Positions 35,501 through 47,841 of a stretch of DNA of 64,000 nucleotides are shown piece after piece; position 1 is the stretch's first letter; each line of letters opens with the position of its first letter. The stretch is taken from contig CM067566.1 of the NCBI GenBank assembly GCA_034336665.1, positions 15,978,330 to 16,042,329 of the forward strand, in the 5' to 3' direction. The position numbers and the translations under genes were made by a program. Under the pieces are notes generated by a model. The model was not told the origin of the DNA and did not search any database. It worked only from the letters and a program-made list of their open reading frames with translations. The DNA comes from Luscinia megarhynchos (lineage: Eukaryota; Chordata; Aves; Passeriformes; Turdidae).

Positions 35501-36239
35501 GAGCTTATGTGTTTCATTTTACCAGAAATTAAACTTAACATTTGCATTTAACTTGAAGATTAGAATTCAAGTAAATGTAGTGAACAGTATAGAAGGTTAA
35601 AACCTTGATTCCATGACACTAGTGAATGCATGATTGGGAGTAAGAAAATGGGAAACATGGAAATAGAAGCATATAGAAACCTTTAGTAATAATTTTCCAT
35701 AAATTTATAATGTTCAGTTAAAAAAATAAAAAACCACAACAGCAAAAAATGCACTCCTTTGTAATTTTCTATATAACTTTAACTGTGGGATTGGAAGCAA
35801 AAATGGTTGTTGAGAACTGAAATGTCATTCTACTTACCAGCTGAGAGTCAGGTAGCAGCTCCTTCCAATAGTCTGACACAGCTGAAGTAAAGAATTAATG
35901 GGGATGTTTCCTGTATCCAAAATTAAACATATCTTACTGTAGGTAAACAGATTAATAACTGCCCAAAACCACAGAAAAATCTGTCAAAAAACACCAGCTA
36001 TAACAGAAATTCCATTGGGTTTTGGGATGGGTTTTCTGATTTATGTAGATACTGAAAATAGAAAAAGAATGATCTAGAAAGTTCAAAAATGATGAGACTT
36101 GTTTTAGTCTTCTCCCATTGAAATCACTAAGTTGCTTGTTTAGTTTATTTTTCATGCAACTTCAGGGAGAGAAAGTATGATTGTCACAACTTTCTATTTT
36201 AGAGTCTTTTAGAAATGCACTAGTGTGTGGAAGGACTAA
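32553..36239. other. AT-rich noncoding DNA, no gene
   Basis: No gene recognised; the longest frame is 86 codons. One strong short hairpin lies at 35087-35113. Nothing else is recognisable. Confidence 0.6.
35087..35113. repeat. Inverted repeat with 11-bp arms, one mismatch
   Basis: TCCTGTAGCGT and ACACTACAGGA pair over 11 positions with one mismatch around a 5-base loop GAATG. It is a compact potential hairpin or cruciform. Confidence 0.55.
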
Positions 36240-38180
36240 GATAAAACCTCTCCACAAGTTAAATCCTGTTCATTCATTTAGTCTGTTAACGTTTAATTAG
36301 AATTTAATTGATTCATGGGCTTTGTGTTGATCATTTGCAGGCATCTACTGCCATAATTTCAGTGTGCTTTTAGATGTCAAGATTGCTTAGTGAACAATAT
36401 AACTGCAGGAAAATGGCAGCCATTAAATTAATTCTCCCAGATAAATAATTTAATCAGACCTATTATGTTTCAACAGAGAAGTTCAATCTACTATTTTCCC
36501 TGTACTCCAGAAATACTACTCTGTTTTAATCTCTGATTTTTTTTTAAAATTAATTATAAAAGAGTGAAATTCTCCTTCAATTTACATATCAATTATTTCT
36601 CGGCATGCCCCAAAAGTTCAAGATCTATGATTACCAAGACTGATGAAAACATTCCCATTTAAAGTAGAAATGCACATTCCTTACTTCCTCCCCACCCTTT
36701 TATCAGGCAGAAACTAGCAGTATTTACTTATGTTCTATCATAGTTCTTAAAACTGTGACTCGAAGGAAATAAGAGAGAAGTGTGTTTATAGCATAACTAA
36801 TTATTCACTTTCCTGACTCTAGATAAAAGGAATATAACATGTGACACAGCAGGTTCTGCTCTTGCCACTTGAAATATAAATTAACTCTCCTGACTCTAGG
36901 AGATTTGTTTGTAGAATTGAACTGGTGTAACCGAGATCAGAGCCTGTTCCAAAGATCTTGAATAATTCCTATAAGGCAAATGCCTTCAGCTGTCAATCTT
37001 CCAAACTGACCTGTCAGTGTCACATAATAATTAAACAGCAGCTGGCATTAGTGCAAATTTATAATTGCTATAATCCTTATTGCTGACATGTCAATATTTA
37101 ACTTGCATTAACCTTTCCTTTGAGGCTTACAAATAGTGCATCTCTGGCTTGCTCAGTATAATTTTTCATGTCAGTGCCTTGCTAGGTACAAAGATTTATA
37201 ATGTCATTTTGTGATGGATACTGACCACTCCTTTACTTAGCCTTGTAAGATGCACTAACTCTAAACTAACACTGGTTCATTTATTTTTTCTCTACTCTGC
37301 CTGATAACTACTTTTTAACCATTTAAACAATTAATAACATGAAGGCCACTTTGTCAGAATACATAACCCCCTCCCCTTTTTTTTTCATTATTCTCTGTGC
37401 AATGAGGATTTTTCTTCAGCTACTTATCATATGGAAGCTTATAAAAACTTATATCTCATTATCATTAAATTCAACATTACATTTGGGCTCCAAATACTTG
37501 CAGTAATCACAAAACTAAATGACAATTGGCTCCAAAACCATTGTGACTTCTCTTCTGTTCAGCACACCAAACTAAAGCATGTTTTAGGAAGCTAACTCAT
37601 ATTTCCATTTCCAAAGATCTCATGGTTATCTTGCCTTCCACTCTTTAGGGTTCTCAGAATTATTTAACAGGTACCTATATATTTATCTTTACATCCCTTA
37701 CAGCAATGATAATGCTATGGACTGGTACAAAAGTTCAGCATATAATAAATGTTGTCATCAAAAATTCTCATAGCAAAGTGAAATTAAATGACTTTTTATT
37801 AACATCTGAGTGTTCTCTCTTCATCCTTATCATCTGATCTTTCTGTTATGTGCCCAGTTATGGCAAATTATAGGTCAGGGCTCTTCCTTGAAAGGGTGAA
37901 TTAAAATTCTACCTGGTGTAGACACTATTTCAAGATTAATTGAAGTTACAAATAACTACACTCAGGTTTATAATTAAACGATCTAATTTGTCATTTACTG
38001 TTATATTTCTGAGGGCTCTTGACTCTACTCTGTGGGGAATCACTGCCCATGTCTTCCAGATCAAGTTTTCAGGCTGTATGTAAGTGTGCAGTGAATTGAT
38101 AAATACCAGGCATCTTGCATAGCGGGCACAATAGATGGTGTTTAATTCAATTGATTAAGAGCAAATGAGGAATATGAGCA
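36240..38180. other. Candidate conserved noncoding block
   Basis: Three sub-stretches (36240-36470, 36895-37215 and 37940-38180) have non-repetitive, low-GC sequence with many ATTA/TAAT cores, an E-box CAGCTG at 37038-37043 and no simple repeats or coding potential. This texture is typical of vertebrate developmental enhancers in gene deserts. It is a reading impression and not proof; only alignment to other birds and mammals would show conservation. Confidence 0.3.
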
Positions 38181-39189
38181 TGAAATAAGAACATTAGACC
38201 AGTCTCTATATGAGCAGTAACTCCTTTTGTGTCTGAACATTCTGTAAAAGTTCTGATTTGTCTTTAAAAATAGGTAAGTTTTAAAAAGGAAATGTTTGAA
38301 CCTTCTGAAGAATCCATATGTGCTACAAGTTCCAGAAATTAATTTAGTTATTGCTGCAGTTACATCAACACTTACTGTAATATGACATAATCAGCTGTGG
38401 CATAGAAATTGCATAGATATGTTTGATTTTAAAAAAAGACCCTTGCCAATATGTTCTTGTTTTGCAAACATACTAGGTATTTTGAAGTTCCAGAAGGGTT
38501 TAAGAGGTAGGCTGTCAACTTGGTTTAGTTATTATGATAATTCTTCAAACGGTTTCAAATCGATCTGGGAACATTTCTTTAAAGTGAATTTCCTGGATTT
38601 AAGAGTTAAAGTATTTTTCAAACAAGTAGAACCTATTTTTTTTTAACTTGTAATTCCCTTCCAGTATTATTTTTCTTAAATTAAGTGTCTTAAATACACC
38701 ATGAGTTGCTATACCTCTTTTCCATAGTATATCCATTTTAACGTCCCTGTACTAAATGTACATCTATTTGGATTTTTCATTCATTCTTCTACTAGGTTTT
38801 CCATTATTTCTTTTTCCTTTATTGAACCTCATTTTTCCTTCAATTAGTTTACTGCATGTCGCCTGGATATCTCTATTACTAGTAAATTATGTTGATCTCT
38901 TGTAAAATTTCATATCTATCAGTATTGATATTATAATCTTGATATTTTGATACTTTGATTTCAGAATTCTTCCTTATTTTCCTTATTGCTCCATCCCAAG
39001 TCATGTTTACAGCTCCAGGCAGATGGTATAAGTCACTGGAGAAGGAGTTAAAAGATGGCACACCTTTTAGATAAGGTGTCAAAAGATGGCTCATCTATGA
39101 CACACTGACAACATGACATACTGTTACAGACTGTTACAAAGAAAATTAACAAAAGCTCTATAGATTTTACAGTAGAATCTCTCTCTCCT
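38181..39189. other. AT-rich noncoding DNA, no gene
   Basis: No gene or known repeat. A plus-strand 75-codon frame at 38419-38646 is not distinctive. Direct repeats of AAAAGATGGC flank a small CACCTT/AAGGTG hairpin at 39048-39085. Confidence 0.6.
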
Positions 39190-39415
39190 TCCACTAGACC
39201 AGGTTGCTCAGGGCCCCATCCATCCATCCATTCTGGCCTTGAACACTTCCAGGGATGGGGCAGCCACAGGTTCTCTGGGCAGACTGTGCCAGTGCCTCAT
39301 CCCTATAAAGCAGAATTTCTTCCTAATATCTAATCCAAATCCTCTTCCAGTTTAAAGCTGTGATCCCTTTGTGGTATTCTATACCATTGCAGAGTACTCT
39401 CCACTTACAGCATGA
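39190..39415 (-). mobile_element. CR1 LINE 3' fragment
   Basis: On the plus strand the CR1 antisense signature is plain: CACTAGACCAGGTTGCTCAG, GGCCTTGAACACTTCCAGG, GATGGGGCAGCCACAGG, CTCTGGGCAGACTGTGCCAG, TTTCTTCCTAATATCTAATC and CAGTTTAAAGCTGTGATCCC. A CCAT tetranucleotide expansion at 39216-39232 interrupts the consensus. The extreme 3' terminus is missing and the copy is 5' truncated. Confidence 0.9.
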
Positions 39416-42400
39416 TACCCTCACTTTAACAGCTCTCTGTTTTAGAGGATACAGAGCCAGTCTCCCTTGTGCTTTTTTTCTTTTTTTTATAGTTGTACAT
39501 TTTTCATTGGATGGATGGGATCCCAATCTTGGTTCAGGCTAGTTTTAATAGTCTAATCAGTAAAAATACTATGGAAAAGTATAAATTACAGGTTCACCTC
39601 TCTAGAAGGAAAAGACTGCCTGGAAGAAAGTTCTCCTTTCTTTAACTATATATGTATATATTGTGAAAAAAGTAATTTCTTCTTTTACTACATATAGAGT
39701 CCTGGAAGAGGATGCTGCTTTGAATTTCCAAAGGGCTGAACTACAGGTAAAAAGTTCAGACTAATTCCTCTGCAATGACTTTTTTTTTCCCCCTGTGTGT
39801 AGACAGTTATCTTTTTATTGTGCAGTATTTAGCTTGCATGCTGAGTCTCCTTCTGGATAACTAAATTTGTAGATGTTAAAATGTTAAATGGAAGCCAGTA
39901 AGAGATAAAATGAAAAATTCCATGAATTTCAAGGTCTTTAGAAGAAAGGTTTACTGGAAAATATTTGCAGTGATAAGTTTATATTGATTAATATTTTATG
40001 AGATTTTTTAATGTTTGAAGTTAACAATACTAACCAGATGGGATAGAATTATTGTGTCAGACTTTTTTGTTTGATTTCAGTCCATTGAAGAGTGATTTAT
40101 GCACAAAATATTCACTATTGTTTCTTGTCTCTTCAGTGCACCAGATCACTGCTGTATTTTTTCACAGATTGCTGTAGTCTTTAGCCCGTAAAGGACAATT
40201 CTAATCATCTGTGCTGTGCCTGACTGCAAAATGAGCATCTGCTTAAAAAAGACCTTTGTTTTCAATATCATAAATTTTACCAGCCAAAACCAACCAAGCT
40301 TGAAGAAGTGGATTACTGTGTGACATCAACTATCAATAGCTCTAACTGCATTTATGTGAAAAAAAATTCATCAGTGCCAGAGTTGTATTCCAAGATACTA
40401 GATTACAAAAATCTTTCAGGAAGAGTAAGGGAAATCTCATAATTGCAGACATATGATATGAAAACATGCCTGGATAAAGTTCACGAGAATAAATGGTTTA
40501 GTTCTTCTTTCCATGAGGGTAAAGTAAGAAAATGAGCCATCTTTTTGAGCTTAATGTTCTGTGACTATATATTTTATACTATCTAATGTGATTAATTTAA
40601 TCCCTAACTGTCAAAATCTTAGGTGTGTCATACATTCAGTTATGAAAGAATAGTAGATGCTTGCAGCATAAAATATTGTAGTCCCTGTCAGTTCTTTCTT
40701 CTAATTTGGATAGCACTAGCTGTTCAAGTTCAGCAGGAAAGTAGGTAAACCTGTGGCTCAAATTGTGCACACTACCAGGCAGAAGACAATTGACTGTATG
40801 TGTTTATATGGTTAAGGCTGGAGAATAAAGCTGGGAAGTAGAGAAAGGTCCCAGAGATGCAAGGACTCAAATGCTGGTGATTCCCAAGTATGGTGTGTAG
40901 TACAACATTCTGCTCAGCTTCCCTGGGTGAGCATCCACCTCCCATCTGGGAACTGGAGATGCAGAGAACCTGGTGTGAGAGGGGAGACAAACAAGCAGGT
41001 ATGCCAGTAACTGAGTCAGGTGTAGGAATATCTCAGGTTTTTAAAATCTCTTATCCAGATCCACTATGGGATAACTTAATCTCACCTTCTTTTATTCAGA
41101 TTTGGGAATCATTTAAATTTTTCTTACTAAGAAGTAATGTTTGCCTTCCTATAATTTGCATCTGACTTTGTCTTTGATTTGCCTTCTTTAAATGTTTAGT
41201 GTGTTGTTAATGCTTAAAGTTACTCTGTACTTTAAAAGATTTTAAGAATTGCCTTAGAGCTATGAATGAAAAAGTGTATATTTTTCAGATGTAATAGCAA
41301 AATCCTTTGATATATACTTATTTAATCTCATATCTACACAGGATTGAGATTAATCTCTCTAATCTACACAGGATTGAGATTTTCATACATTTTACCAATT
41401 ATTACTGTATTCAAGATTGAGCTCATCCAAATGCTATATCCTCTTCAGCCTGTATTTACATCTGAAATATAACTCTACTTTTATATTTAGCTGTGTATAT
41501 ATAGCTTAAATTATATCCTATTATTTCTCAGACAGAAAAGGTCAGTGTAATCCAAAATTAATTAATTAAATTATTTATTTTTGAAATCTTGTTTCAGAAT
41601 CAAGAGGACAAGACACAAAATTGGATCTGAAATACCCTTTGACACTCATGTTTTTGATCTTCCTTTCCCTGGAAATGATTGAGACCTGTATATAGATACC
41701 TGAATAGGAAACGACCTCATTATTTTTTCCTATTTTGTCTCATATAATTATGTCCTTCCTCAGACACACTTTTGATCTATGTTACCATGCATAAATCATA
41801 TCTGAGTTCACAGAGCAATCTGACCTTGGGAAAATTGGGCTCTTTCAGGTACAAACTCTATTTCAGAAAGTCAATACAGGTTTGTGGAGATCTAGTTGCA
41901 AAAAAGGTTGGAAATAAGAAAACATTGTTTCTTTTGAAAAGTTTCATATTAAATTAATTTCTGAAGTCTAAGCATACCTAATTTTGTACTGGTAAAATGA
42001 GCTACTAGCAAAACCTTTCAACAAATACAAAAAACTTGGTAATAAAATCTACTCATCCCTGAGTCTCCAAAAATCAGAGGTAAATTCCTCATCTACATTG
42101 AACTGTGTCTGATATTATCCTATTTCCTCTCAGTCTTAAAAGGAATGCCCAAGACAGGGAGCAGGGAAGCAAATGCAGCTTCCTGTAAAACCTCTTGAGC
42201 ATTTATTGCAGAAACCTTACGATTATCAAAGCAGTAGGGAATAAACTAAATTAGAAGCATTTGATGGTGATTTGGTGATCACAGTTTACCTAAACATGAT
42301 AATTTATCATGTACTAAACCATTCTCTTGTATATCTGAAAGCATTTAAACTAAATAACAAATTTCTCTTAACCGACTTTTTGGATACCGACATGTGAAGA

Positions 42401-45400
42401 AAAGGACTTCTATGAGCTGAGTATTTTCCACTGAATCATAATGATTAATTTGGGTACTGGTGAAACAAGGTGCCATGGAAACTGAGTACTTTCTAAGTCT
42501 GCTCAGTGGACCTGAAGGAAATGAACTGGTGAAGTATCTTGCTGGGCCATGAGGTCAGTCTCCCAGACTTACACAGAGCATGAGCACAGCAGCTACACGA
42601 GGTCACATGGAGTTTTCATCTCTCCCAAGACTCTCTGACAGTCACCCACAGCAGATGTTTAGTGAAAATAAGCAAGAGAAATACTCTTATCCTATTTTTT
42701 GTCTCATACAGTGGGAAGAGGTCTTGTCCCTTTTTTGATGAAATTCAATCACAAACCTTCAAGGAATTCCTTTTTTTGCACCTTATGAATGCTGAATTCT
42801 GGATGGCAGTGGTCACTGAAGAATGTTTCCTCCCTATACTCCCTTTGGTTTAGTGCAACCAAGCTGGCAAGCATAGAGTATGGGAGACAATGCTGTCGGC
42901 TTTTGTGTCTCATTTAGCATCTCACAAGAGTTCTTGTGATAAGAATAGCTAGTTTCAAGTTCTTTTGGTGTCTATTCTCTTCACTTATTACCATGCCCAT
43001 ATCATGTCTTATAATCTGTGTGGAGAGTACTGAGGTTGGTAGGTCACCATCTCCTACTTTAGAACATTGCAATATTTTTCCATAACATACTTTTTCTGTG
43101 AATTGAACTGATACAAGATTCATTACAAATACTAGATATTTACATTTAATTCAAAAATCTAGACGTATTATTTGGCTGCATAATGACAACAAAATATTTG
43201 TTTTTTCATCCATAGAAAATTCAATGCTACCATATATCTGTAAGATTTCCAGTAACTGTAAGAATTAAACCCATGAGATGGATATTAGTGAATCTTCTTT
43301 TAATACTTTCTAAAGTTCTCATCACTTTATTCAATAAAAGTTAACTCCAAGGGTCTTAGAAAAGAAAAAAAAACCAACCTATAATGATGAAGAGGAAAAA
43401 AGCTCTACTGTGTGTAAGAGGAAGAATGAAGGATGTGCTAAGTAATATCACCTATATCAAAGGTGGGGGGGGGTCTAGAATTGTTTAGGAGTTCTGCAAA
43501 TGTGAATATGGGAAACAAAGAGCTTTGAAACAGCTTCCACTCATTAAGGATTAAAAATAAGAAATATGTAACTGGGCTCTAAGAGAAAAATTAATTCTTT
43601 GTAACTTTAGGTCTCTAACTTAGATCCTCTGTGTCACCACTTACTAGATAATTTATATTCTCACTGGAAAGTTCTTAGAATCCCACAGAAACCAGACAAT
43701 TTGCACAGTGAGGATATTTCTGTTTCACTGTTAAAAAGTGATAAGGGTATTTGTCTACCTGAATCCTATTCGTCAGGGGTCTGTATTCTGATAATATTTA
43801 ATCACCAAATCAGACCTAAACATAAGTTATGGAAATAATTACCTTCATGGCTCTGTGACTGCATAATCAAAATAAAAGGTAATGAGAAGAAAATATTAAT
43901 ATAAGGTACTAGCTGAAAGCATTATTTTCTTTAAACATGTGCACAGAAATATGATTGGCAATTAAGAGAAAATAAAGATTAGTGCTGAAAAGAAACAGGA
44001 ATTAACTGGTAACTACAGCTGAAAAAAAGCAAAATCTTAATTGAATTATCTTTCCTATGATCATAGATACAGAACTGATGCAGAAAAAAGAGTGGTAAAA
44101 ACAGAATAATCTTTTGACTGTGTTGGAATACTTGTTCTACCTGGATAGTTGAGGGATGCATAATATGTATAAATAAGATATATATACATACAAATACATT
44201 GAGATTAAATTTTGAACACAAGATTAATGAAAGTACAATTATAAAAAAATCAAACACTTAAGAGTTAAAGAGAAAACAGACTTATAAAGATGATGAAAAA
44301 AGTATTTTAGAAATAGTTTTAGGATTTTGTATGAGATATGAGCACAAAGCTATTTGTTGATTTGATCGCCGTGCCAAGGTAACTTTGTCTCTGCCAAAAC
44401 AGAGGTTTTTCATTTTCTTCACTCTGTGACCTTTTAAAATTGCAGGAGTTCAATGGCAACCAGTTCAGAACATCCATCATCCTCACTGCAGCTGCTCCAA
44501 TGTCCCTGAGTACATGGGTGCCGAAATGGGAAAGAAATTAACAGTTCCTTTGTGGAAAGTGTGCTTTCTTCCCTGAGTGCCTGATGAGACTCCTCCCTCC
44601 ACCTGTCTCTTGCACATAAATCAGCATTCATACTTCACTGCACAAAACCTACATAAAATAGTAAAAACATAGAGCAAAATATCTGGAAACAATGAAGAGA
44701 AGTATAGAAAATTATTCTGAGTTCCTGAAACAAAGGACGAGTGAACAATCAGCAAAATAGAAGTCATATACATGGTTCATTCAATGAAGACAGGTCAATA
44801 AACAACACATACAGAATAAATTTTTCCTATATATATTATTCAATTACGAAATTAAACACTAACAATTAGAAAATTAATAATGACACTAAAGAGAGTAACC
44901 ACAGATCTTTGCCACGGTTCAGTCATTCCAATTTAGTTATGCAATATTTAAAAGAAAAATAAATAGTATTCAGCTCAAAATACTGGTCATCTGCTGCTGT
45001 TTAAGGCCTCATAATGTACATGGAACATTCAGCTCCATCCTTAGACTAAAATACCATTTCATCTTTTCAGTCTGTCTGGGTTTTCACTAGCTCCTAAAGA
45101 CACTTAGCAGAAATAAGTCCAGAAAGTAGCCTTGAAGTGCAGTAGGTACAAATTATTCACTGCAACATGGATAAGTAATTTGTGGAATTCATGAGTTCTC
45201 TATTGTGTCTGTGGCTCTCTAGTGCATGCAGTCTTTTAAACGGGGAGAGAAATTTTTCATTGGCTTGTTCACATTTGGAAGTTACTCCAGTGAAGGGACT
45301 TCAGGTTCAAGTGCCTGATTTGTGCATGTCAAGTGTATCACAGACAGCATTGTCAAGAAGTATTCTCATTTACCAAATTTTTGGGATGCCTGACCTGATT

Positions 45401-47163
45401 CTGACACTGTGACCTGACCTGTGTACACCACACACACGTGGTTATGTAGCACACAGCTTAGCATGGCTGCAGGGGGTGTGATGGCAGTGTATCCCCAGCC
45501 ACCTTAGTGTGACAGACAGGAGAGGAGGAGGAGGTGGTTTCACAGAGCTTTTAGAGCAAGGCATAGAAACCCCAGGGAAGGGTATTGTAACAGAGCCAGA
45601 AGGATCCAGGGATGCAGTCCACTAACAGCACTGGCTGTCTTCCACATCTGGGTAGGCAGGTGGCACCTCCACTGTCTCTGGCCAGAGTGTCTTGGTAGTC
45701 TGGGAAGACAAAAGAATGCAGTTTGAATGATAAGACACACAAGGTTTCCACATCTGCATCCCTTAGTCTTTGCACTGATGTTATTAATGCATGATATTAA
45801 AGTGTACAGATCCTGGGCTGGTCAGGATCTATACATAGCAGTGACATCCCTGACCTGCCTCTGGTTACCACAGCTGTACTCAATAACACCTTTCCTAGGT
45901 GTGGCTGCCTGAGTCTCTTGAGTATCCACCTCTGCTCTTTCTCAGGAGAGTGGTTCTCCCTCCGTGGAGAATGGCAAAGAGCAATTACACTTTACACAGA
46001 CATGGCCTCAGTGGGCCAGGTGCTCCTAAGTCATCCTCCAGTGTGTCCTGATAGTATAATGTGTCCAGAATAAGATCATGTCTCACAAGAGATAACTCCA
46101 GACATGCTGGAACAGATCAGTGATAGATACAAGAAAAGCTGTAATTGTAGTCAAAACTGGTGTTGCATTAAATTCAGTGAGAAAACTCTATTTTAATGCA
46201 TGGCACCACACTATACTGCACTTGCTGAGAACTCTACAGATGCACACAAACAGAGAGAAATGGCATATTGGCATCAATCACCCTCTGAGCTATTGTAAAA
46301 CTTCAGGTTTTCCAGTTTGTTTCGGGAGCCAGGGGCCACACTTTCTCAAGACTTATGCAGGCAAACTTCAGCTGTAATGAGATAAAGTATGATTTTCTAA
46401 GTGTCACCTAGAGAGCTGTGTCTCAATGTGTGGAAACATTAGGTTGCAAATTATGGAAAAGTTCATTATTTCATTGAACATTTAGATGTCTCAGTTTTCC
46501 TCTCATTGTACTCAGGCCTCAGTAAATCTTAAGTTACTTCTTGTATAGTAATTGATTTTTCAGTTCCAAGTCTTTTATATTCATATTTTACAAAATTATT
46601 AATAGAAGAATTTTCATACATGAAGATCCTGAGTCAGTGTTTTGGTCAAATTCCTTGTTCCTTTACTGGCTAAATATAAAACTCAAGCTTAGGTGGGGAG
46701 AAGAAAATTTGCCTGAACTTTAGCTCCGTAAGGACTGACTAAGACCCAAAATAGTTTTAAGTTATTAATACTCCAGGTTTTTGTGCTAGAGATTGCAAAA
46801 AACTTTAGCATCAAAGAGGCAATTAAAGAAGAATCAGAAAGTAAAACGTATAAGCCTCTATTTCTTGAAATTCCTTAGAGTCACCAGGATTAAAAATATA
46901 TTTTCCATGTTCCTGGAAATCTCTGATCGGTGAAAAATTATCAATAAGAAGAAGATAGTAATAAATGGGATTCCATTTTACTTATCTATGTCAATTTAAA
47001 TTAATAAACATGTCAGTTTTTTTGAAGGATCCCAGCACATCATACTTCTGATTACCAACATTAAATACACTGGAAGTACATTTATTGGCAACTTGTATGG
47101 TTTTCAGTTTTGCAACATCCTTATCACTCATCTTGCCATCATCAAGTTGTAAAATCCCTTTTA
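39416..47163. other. AT-rich noncoding DNA, no gene
   Basis: No gene recognised. A 30-bp period tandem duplication is at 41332-41381 and a run of nine G is near 43465. The 45180-46380 stretch is GC-richer, with several frames of 60-85 codons on both strands and no recognisable product; I could not assign it to a repeat family. The rest is AT-rich filler sequence. Confidence 0.6.
41332..41381. repeat. Tandem duplication, 30-bp period
   Basis: The 20-mer ATCTACACAGGATTGAGATT occurs at 41332-41351 and exactly again at 41362-41381. The identity implies a recent slippage event. Confidence 0.9.
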
Positions 47164-47168
47164 TCTTC
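47164..47168. repeat. Target-site duplication, left copy (TCTTC)
   Basis: It directly precedes the LTR terminus TGTAAG at 47169 and is identical to 47837-47841. Confidence 0.8.
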
Positions 47169-47836
47169 TGTAAGGCCCCAAAAAACTTGCTTGGCAAGGC
47201 TTTTAAAAGAGCTTACAGTTGTTCATGCACTCTGTTAGACCCAGAGAAATACTGAGAAGATATCCTCAAGAGGTCAAAATAACAAAAATAGACTTTGCTG
47301 GCAACTTTAGAAAATCAGAGAACTGGCAAAAATTTTGTGCAAGAGTCAATCAACATAAAATGCTTCTCAAAGCATTAACTTAGACCATTCAACTTAGCAA
47401 ACCCTAAGATCACTAGATTTTAAATTACTCAAAAATTCTGAGAAGAGGGAATTAGAGGAAGAAGAAAGAAAGATGGCAAAGATATAGGAAAAACACATGT
47501 AGATACCAATTTGTGGGTTCCAGCAGTGTTCAACTGATAGAAATTCCAAGAGGAGGAAGGTTCAAGTGGTGTGCTCACCTCGTGTTTGGACTTAAATACC
47601 CCTTGGACTGCCTGGGCTCCTTCCTCCAGGTGGATTCTGGTCATTTGGCCACTCTGGGGCTGGGTTAGGGCTCCTGTGTGCTTGGGATTGGGCACTCCCA
47701 GGCTGGGATCCAGCCCCTAGGGAAGGGGAGTGCAGGGCTGGGCATCACTTCATCAGAGCAAGGCACGACCTTCCCCTTCCTCTCCCCACACAGACCCCAA
47801 AATATCTCAAGACATCAATCTTTCCAGCCTCTCACA
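47169..47836 (-). mobile_element. Solo LTR of a songbird-type endogenous retrovirus, 668 bp
   Basis: On the minus strand the element begins TGTGAGAGGC and ends GGCCTTACA. The outer six bases form an imperfect terminal inverted repeat (TGTGAG / CTTACA). A perfect 5-bp duplication (TCTTC on the plus strand) borders both ends. A TATA-like GGGGTATTTAAG lies at 47591-47602 on the minus strand, about 235 bp from the LTR start, with a GC-rich U3 before it and a T-rich R/U5 after it. I did not find a canonical AATAAA; the likely position reads as a mutated form. From memory this matches an LTR family common in songbirds. No internal genes flank it, so it is a solo LTR. The 88-codon minus frame at 47429-47695 is inside it. 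Confidence 0.88.
47591..47602 (-). promoter_or_regulatory. LTR TATA-like core promoter
   Basis: The minus strand reads GGGGTATTTAAG. Its position in the LTR suits a retroviral TATA box; the plus strand shows CTTAAATACCCC. Confidence 0.55.
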
Positions 47837-47841
47837 TCTTC
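47837..47841. repeat. Target-site duplication, right copy (TCTTC)
   Basis: Identical to 47164-47168 and directly adjacent to the LTR terminus. Confidence 0.8.

Noticed and set aside
46991..47197. 68-codon minus-strand frame with a protein-like look
   Set aside because: It runs across the LTR terminus at 47169 into flanking DNA, so it cannot be an old continuous gene, and no family was recognised.
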